Shown here: piece by piece, positions 5,148 through 8,299 of the stretch
How positions within the stretch are numbered: position 1 is the stretch's first letter
Layout: each line of letters starts with the position of its first letter
Source of the DNA: Candidatus Zipacnadia bacterium
GTDB lineage: Bacteria > Armatimonadota > Zipacnadia > Zipacnadales > Zipacnadaceae
Length of the DNA stretch: 8,299 bases
Direction of reading: 5' to 3'
NCBI GenBank assembly: GCA_029821215.1
Contig: JALGTV010000055.1
Span: 1-8,299 of the forward strand
Program-made: the position numbers and the translations under genes
The notes under the pieces: model-generated
Seen by the model: the letters and a program-made list of their open reading frames with translations, nothing else
Told to the model about the DNA's origin: nothing
The model's database searches: none

Positions 5148-6224
5148 ATGGCAGTGACAGCCGGGCTTGTAGGTGTGGGGCCGGTAGGTGACCGGATTGT
5201 AAGATGCCTTAAAGAACGTGATTTTCCGCTGGCTGAGCCGCTGCGGGTGATGGCGACCCGCCGCCGCCGGGAAATCCTGGGCGACCAGGAATTTGAGGTG
5301 CACCAGACCAGTGCTGAATTGTTTGTGGGACTGGAAGTGGTGTTTTTCGCCGGCCGGGAGGGAGCCAAGGGGGCCAGTATCCAGTGGGCCCAGACAGCCA
5401 TAGATGCCGGGGCTTATTGCATTGATAACGGCAGTGATTTCCGGCTGGACCCGAATGTGCCCCTGGTGGTGCCTGAAATCAATATGGAGCAGGTTACCGC
5501 GGACACCAGGCTCATCGCCAGCCCCAACTGCTCTACCACGCAAATGGTAGTAGCACTGGCTCCGCTACACCAGGTGGCGCGTATCAAGCGGGTAGTGGTC
5601 GCCACCTATCAGGCCGTCAGTGGCTGGGGTCAGGCAGCGGTAGAGGATATGGAGCGGCAGCTTCCCCAGTATGTGGCCGGCGAGGTGGTGGACTTTGACC
5701 CTTCGGTATTTGCCAAGCCAATAATTCTGGACTGCCTGCCCCATATTGACCGGTTTACTGATAGTGGCTACACCAAAGAGGAACTGAAAATGGTCTACGA
5801 AACCCGCAAGATTCTGGGTGAGCCGGATCTGCCTATTACGGCCACTGCCGTGCGGGTGCCGGTGGATATCGGCCATGCCGAGGCTATAAATGTAGAGTTT
5901 GAAGAGGAGATTACGGCTGATGAGGCCCGCGAGATCCTCAGTGATCCCCAGCAGGCGCCCGGGGTAGTGGTCATTGATGGGCCCAGCCAAGATCCCAACG
6001 CGGTGGCAGTGCGCGATGCGCCGGAGGAACGCCAGTACCCCACCCAGGCTGATGTGAAGAAGGATGAATACAAGGATGCAGTGCTGGTGGGGCGGATACG
6101 GCAGGACGAGACCGTGGCGAGCGGACTAAATATGTGGGTGGTGTCGGATAACCTGCGCAAGGGCGCAGCCACTAACGTGGTCCAGATCGCCGAGGAGATG
6201 TTGAAGCGAGGTATACTGGGATAG
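5148..6224 (+). CDS. asd: Aspartate-semialdehyde dehydrogenase, variant cofactor loop
   Basis: Asd converts aspartyl-4-phosphate to aspartate-4-semialdehyde with NADPH, the branch point to DAP/lysine and to threonine and methionine. Its 358 residues are a normal length. The catalytic set is complete: Cys128 in SPNCSTTQMV, Gln155 in TYQAVSG, Arg236 in RVPVD and His243 in GHAEA, with the usual Arg-x6-His spacing. Phosphate-binding Arg99 lies in SDFRLD. The N-terminal nucleotide loop is GVGPVG (9-14), whereas common Asd proteins have GATGxVG. FFAGREGAK (66-74) replaces the usual FSAGGSVS-type loop. A run of four Arg (38-41) is well placed to hold the NADP 2'-phosphate. This suggests a divergent but active Asd subfamily. 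It is 15 bp upstream of argC, probably the same transcript. Confidence 0.92.
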   Translation: MAVTAGLVGVGPVGDRIVRCLKERDFPLAEPLRVMATRRRREILGDQEFEVHQTSAELFVGLEVVFFAGREGAKGASIQWAQTAIDAGAYCIDNGSDFRLDPNVPLVVPEINMEQVTADTRLIASPNCSTTQMVVALAPLHQVARIKRVVVATYQAVSGWGQAAVEDMERQLPQYVAGEVVDFDPSVFAKPIILDCLPHIDRFTDSGYTKEELKMVYETRKILGEPDLPITATAVRVPVDIGHAEAINVEFEEEITADEAREILSDPQQAPGVVVIDGPSQDPNAVAVRDAPEERQYPTQADVKKDEYKDAVLVGRIRQDETVASGLNMWVVSDNLRKGAATNVVQIAEEMLKRGILG

Positions 6225-6239
6225 CCTAAAGGAGGAATA

Positions 6240-7277
6240 ATGCACAATATAGCCATATTTGGAGCTGCCGGCTATGGTGGTATTGAGCTAATACGACTGC
6301 TACTGGCTCACCCGGAAGTGCAAATCACCTATCTGGGCGGGCATACTACCGTGGATGAGCAGCTCACTGACCTGTATCCCAGCCTGTTAGGGTGCATTGA
6401 TGAGCGCATTGAACCGACATCGGTAGACGCCGCTGCGGCGGAGGCCGAGTTGCTGTTCTCGTGTCTGCCGCATGCCGTGGGCACCGAGCTGGTGGCGGAA
6501 GCGCTGGAGCAGGGCTTGCGGGTGGTAGATTTTTCCGCTGACTTTCGGCTCCAAGACTCTTCGGTCTACGAGCAATACTATCAGCCCCACCCGGCCCAGC
6601 ATTTACTAACTGAAGCCGCCTACGGGCTACCGGAACTTCACCGCCAACAGATTATGCAGGCGCGGCTGGTAGCGGTGCCAGGCTGCTATCCAACCGGGGC
6701 CATACTGGCTCTGGCGCCAGCGGTAAACGAGAAGCTGGTTGAGCCGGAAGGGATGGTGGTGGACAGCAAGTCAGGAGTGTCGGGCGCGGGGCGCAGTAAC
6801 CTGACGCTGGCGACCCATTTTGCTGAAGTTAACGAGTCTGCCAAAGCCTACAATGTCGCCCAGCATCGGCATGGACCGGAGATTGACCAAGAGCTATCGG
6901 CGCTGGGTGAGCAGGTGCATGTAACCTTTGTGCCTCACTTGATACCTATCACGCGGGGCATACTGACCACCGCCTATGCTACCCTGCGAGAAGGCATTAG
7001 TGCTGAGCAAATTGAGCAGGCCTACCAGGACTTTTATGCTGATGAGCCGTTTGTGTACGTGCTACCCGATGGCCAACAGCCAGCGACCAAGCAGGTGAGT
7101 GGCTCAAATCGGTGCTACATCGGCCTGACGGTAGATGAAGATGCTAACAGGCTCATTGTCACTTCGGCCATAGACAACCTAATCAAGGGACTGTCGGGCA
7201 GCGCGCTGCAGTGTATGAATCTGATGTTGGGGATAGATGAGACCACCGGTTTGGAGGCGCCAGCACTGTGGCCATAG
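6240..7277 (+). CDS. argC: N-acetyl-gamma-glutamyl-phosphate reductase
   Basis: ArgC reduces N-acetyl-glutamyl-5-phosphate to the semialdehyde with NADPH, the third step of arginine/ornithine synthesis, in the cytosol. The 345-residue length fits the family. The Rossmann loop FGAAGYGG is at 7-14. The catalytic Cys149 lies in VPGCYPTGA. SGVSGAGR (178-185) and the His-bearing HRHGPEIDQE segment (209-218) match the active site, and VPHLIPITRGI follows. The start is well fixed by AAAGGAGGA at 6228-6236 just before the ATG. The argJ, argB and argD genes that often follow argC are absent here. The last 10 bp overlap the next gene. ArgC and the preceding Asd are related semialdehyde dehydrogenases lying side by side. 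Confidence 0.96.
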   Translation: MHNIAIFGAAGYGGIELIRLLLAHPEVQITYLGGHTTVDEQLTDLYPSLLGCIDERIEPTSVDAAAAEAELLFSCLPHAVGTELVAEALEQGLRVVDFSADFRLQDSSVYEQYYQPHPAQHLLTEAAYGLPELHRQQIMQARLVAVPGCYPTGAILALAPAVNEKLVEPEGMVVDSKSGVSGAGRSNLTLATHFAEVNESAKAYNVAQHRHGPEIDQELSALGEQVHVTFVPHLIPITRGILTTAYATLREGISAEQIEQAYQDFYADEPFVYVLPDGQQPATKQVSGSNRCYIGLTVDEDANRLIVTSAIDNLIKGLSGSALQCMNLMLGIDETTGLEAPALWP

Positions 7278-8299
7278 AAGGTCTGAGCTGTCGGGAGTAT
7301 CAGCCGGCTGATACCGCTGACGTACTGGAAGTGCGCAATGCTATCTTCCCGCCACTCACCGCGGAAGAATGGGATCGCTACTACCCAGGCAACACGGCGT
7401 CGTTAGCCTACCGGAAAGGGGAACCGGTCGGCGCTATTCCCCTGGACCAGCGCGAGTTTGTGCTGGCCGGGAGTGACGGTACCAGTGGCTTTTGAGCATG
7501 GGGTGGGCGTGAAGGAAGAATATCGCAGTCAAGGCATAGGCACGGCGATGATTCAGGCAGCCCGGGAGTTTATGGCCGACCGCTGTGACCTACTGATGGT
7601 CTATCGGGGTGCGGAGCGCAGTCCCGGCTATCGGTTCTACATAAAGAGCGGCCACCAGGACTTGCTTTATACTCGCCCGGTAAAGTGGGAGCCACCGGCT
7701 GATTTGTCCAGTCAGGCTGAGCGGATTGATGCCGAGACCCTGTACGAACACGAGGACGAAATCCTGCCAATCTACAACCATGCTTATGCCAGTTGCGGGG
7801 GACACCCGCCTCGTCAGCCCGGCTACTGGCGGCAGGCGCTGGGCGGCATGATTTTTTGTCTATCGTTATCCAGCCGAGGGCGAGATCATCGCTTACGGAA
7901 TCTTCGGAATTCCCAGACAGGAAGAATTTACTCCGACGATGAGGATCCTGGAGCTGGCCAGCAGTAATGGCGCTGATGGGGCGCGTGAGGTGTTAAAGAG
8001 GGCCGGCCAGGAGGCTTACAGGCAGGGAATGCCGGTCACCGGCTACATTTCAGCCTCCTACCCTTACCGGCAGCTTTATCGGCGGTTGGGCTTTGTAGAG
8101 GAAGGGCGCAGCTTTATGATAATGGGACAGGTCATCGCTCCCCAACGCCTGTTCCGGCGGGTGTGTCGTGATCCACAGGCTCTGGGTGACCTGAAAATAA
8201 ATGTGTGGACCCCGACCAAGGATTACGTGCTGTTTGAAGGAGATAATGCGACCCGAGAAATTACCCTGGAGGGTAAGGATATATTTATTGAGCGCTTGC
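7268..8299 (+). pseudogene. Eis-like GNAT acetyltransferase with SCP2-like C-terminus, two frame breaks, 3' end outside window
   Basis: A GTG start at 7268 overlaps argC by 10 bp and has GGAGG at 7253-7257. The protein is readable only across three frames: frame 2 to about 7471, frame 3 to about 7857, then frame 1 to the window end. Joined, it gives about 343 residues, with the real end outside. The N-terminal GNAT domain has the acetyl-CoA loop YRSQGIG (about 85-91). A second GNAT-like half includes YRQLYRRLGF near 267-276. The last 35 or so residues resemble the start of the sterol-carrier-like domain of Eis proteins. Each break needs a single extra base, at GGG 7469-7471 and at the T6 run 7852-7857; removing one base from each run restores continuous homology-like sequence. 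This is either a recent pseudogene or two sequencing errors. Substrate unknown; Eis relatives acetylate amines. A role in arginine synthesis is not supported by sequence. Confidence 0.75.

Noticed and set aside
4895..5543. Minus-strand open frames running from asd through the repeat region
   Set aside because: They are antisense to asd, and the Pro/Arg-rich part is just translation of the hairpins and 24-bp repeats.
7851..7860. Programmed frameshift at the T6 run in the acetyltransferase
   Set aside because: A -1 slip on this run would give the wrong frame; the needed shift is +1, and a second unrelated +1 break exists upstream, so an indel explains it more simply.

Overview
The window reads as a stretch of bacterial chromosome carrying housekeeping genes. 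The G+C looks moderately high by eye. The genes are for diaminopimelate/lysine-threonine synthesis (dapB, asd), arginine synthesis (argC), sugar-phosphate conversion (a phosphomannomutase/phosphoglucomutase) and the cell wall (an exported SH3-NlpC/P60 protein). Strong Shine-Dalgarno sites (AAAGGAGGA, GAGGTGAT), sigma70-type promoters and DAP-pathway genes fit a Gram-positive-like or deep-branching bacterium. The DUF6125-like protein is of a type I associate with Clostridia, Chloroflexi and Deltaproteobacteria. I cannot name the lineage. I see no phage, transposase, CRISPR or RNA genes.

Layout. Bases 1-157 hold the C-terminal end of an unidentified plus-strand protein. It faces a minus-strand block across a 9-bp gap. 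That block, in transcription order, is the SH3/NlpC protein (3914-2160), a hexose-phosphate mutase (2038-674) and a small Cys-rich DUF6125-like protein (652-167). The SH3/NlpC gene has its own near-consensus promoter so close to the ATG that the mRNA is predicted to be almost leaderless. A divergent promoter drives dapB (4053-4856) on the plus strand. A 291-bp gap follows, filled by a repeat-rich element: two perfect hairpins inside an outer stem, then three 24-bp tandem repeats, with short inverted motifs near both ends. Then come asd (5148-6224), argC (6240-7277) and an Eis-like acetyltransferase (7268 to the window end), closely spaced or overlapping and probably co-transcribed.

How the genes work together. 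Asd makes aspartate semialdehyde, the branch point to lysine/DAP and to threonine/methionine. DapB acts two steps further toward DAP, which cross-links peptidoglycan. The NlpC/P60 protein on the divergent side would be expected to cut DAP-containing peptides. ArgC is a structural cousin of Asd and performs the same chemistry in arginine synthesis. The mutase would supply hexose-1-phosphates for surface polysaccharide.

Nothing here is clearly a new system. The points most worth a second look are the structured intergenic element, the near-leaderless promoter, the two +1 shifts at homopolymers in the acetyltransferase, a probable CTG start in the DUF6125-like gene, and unusual active-site loops in the mutase and in Asd.
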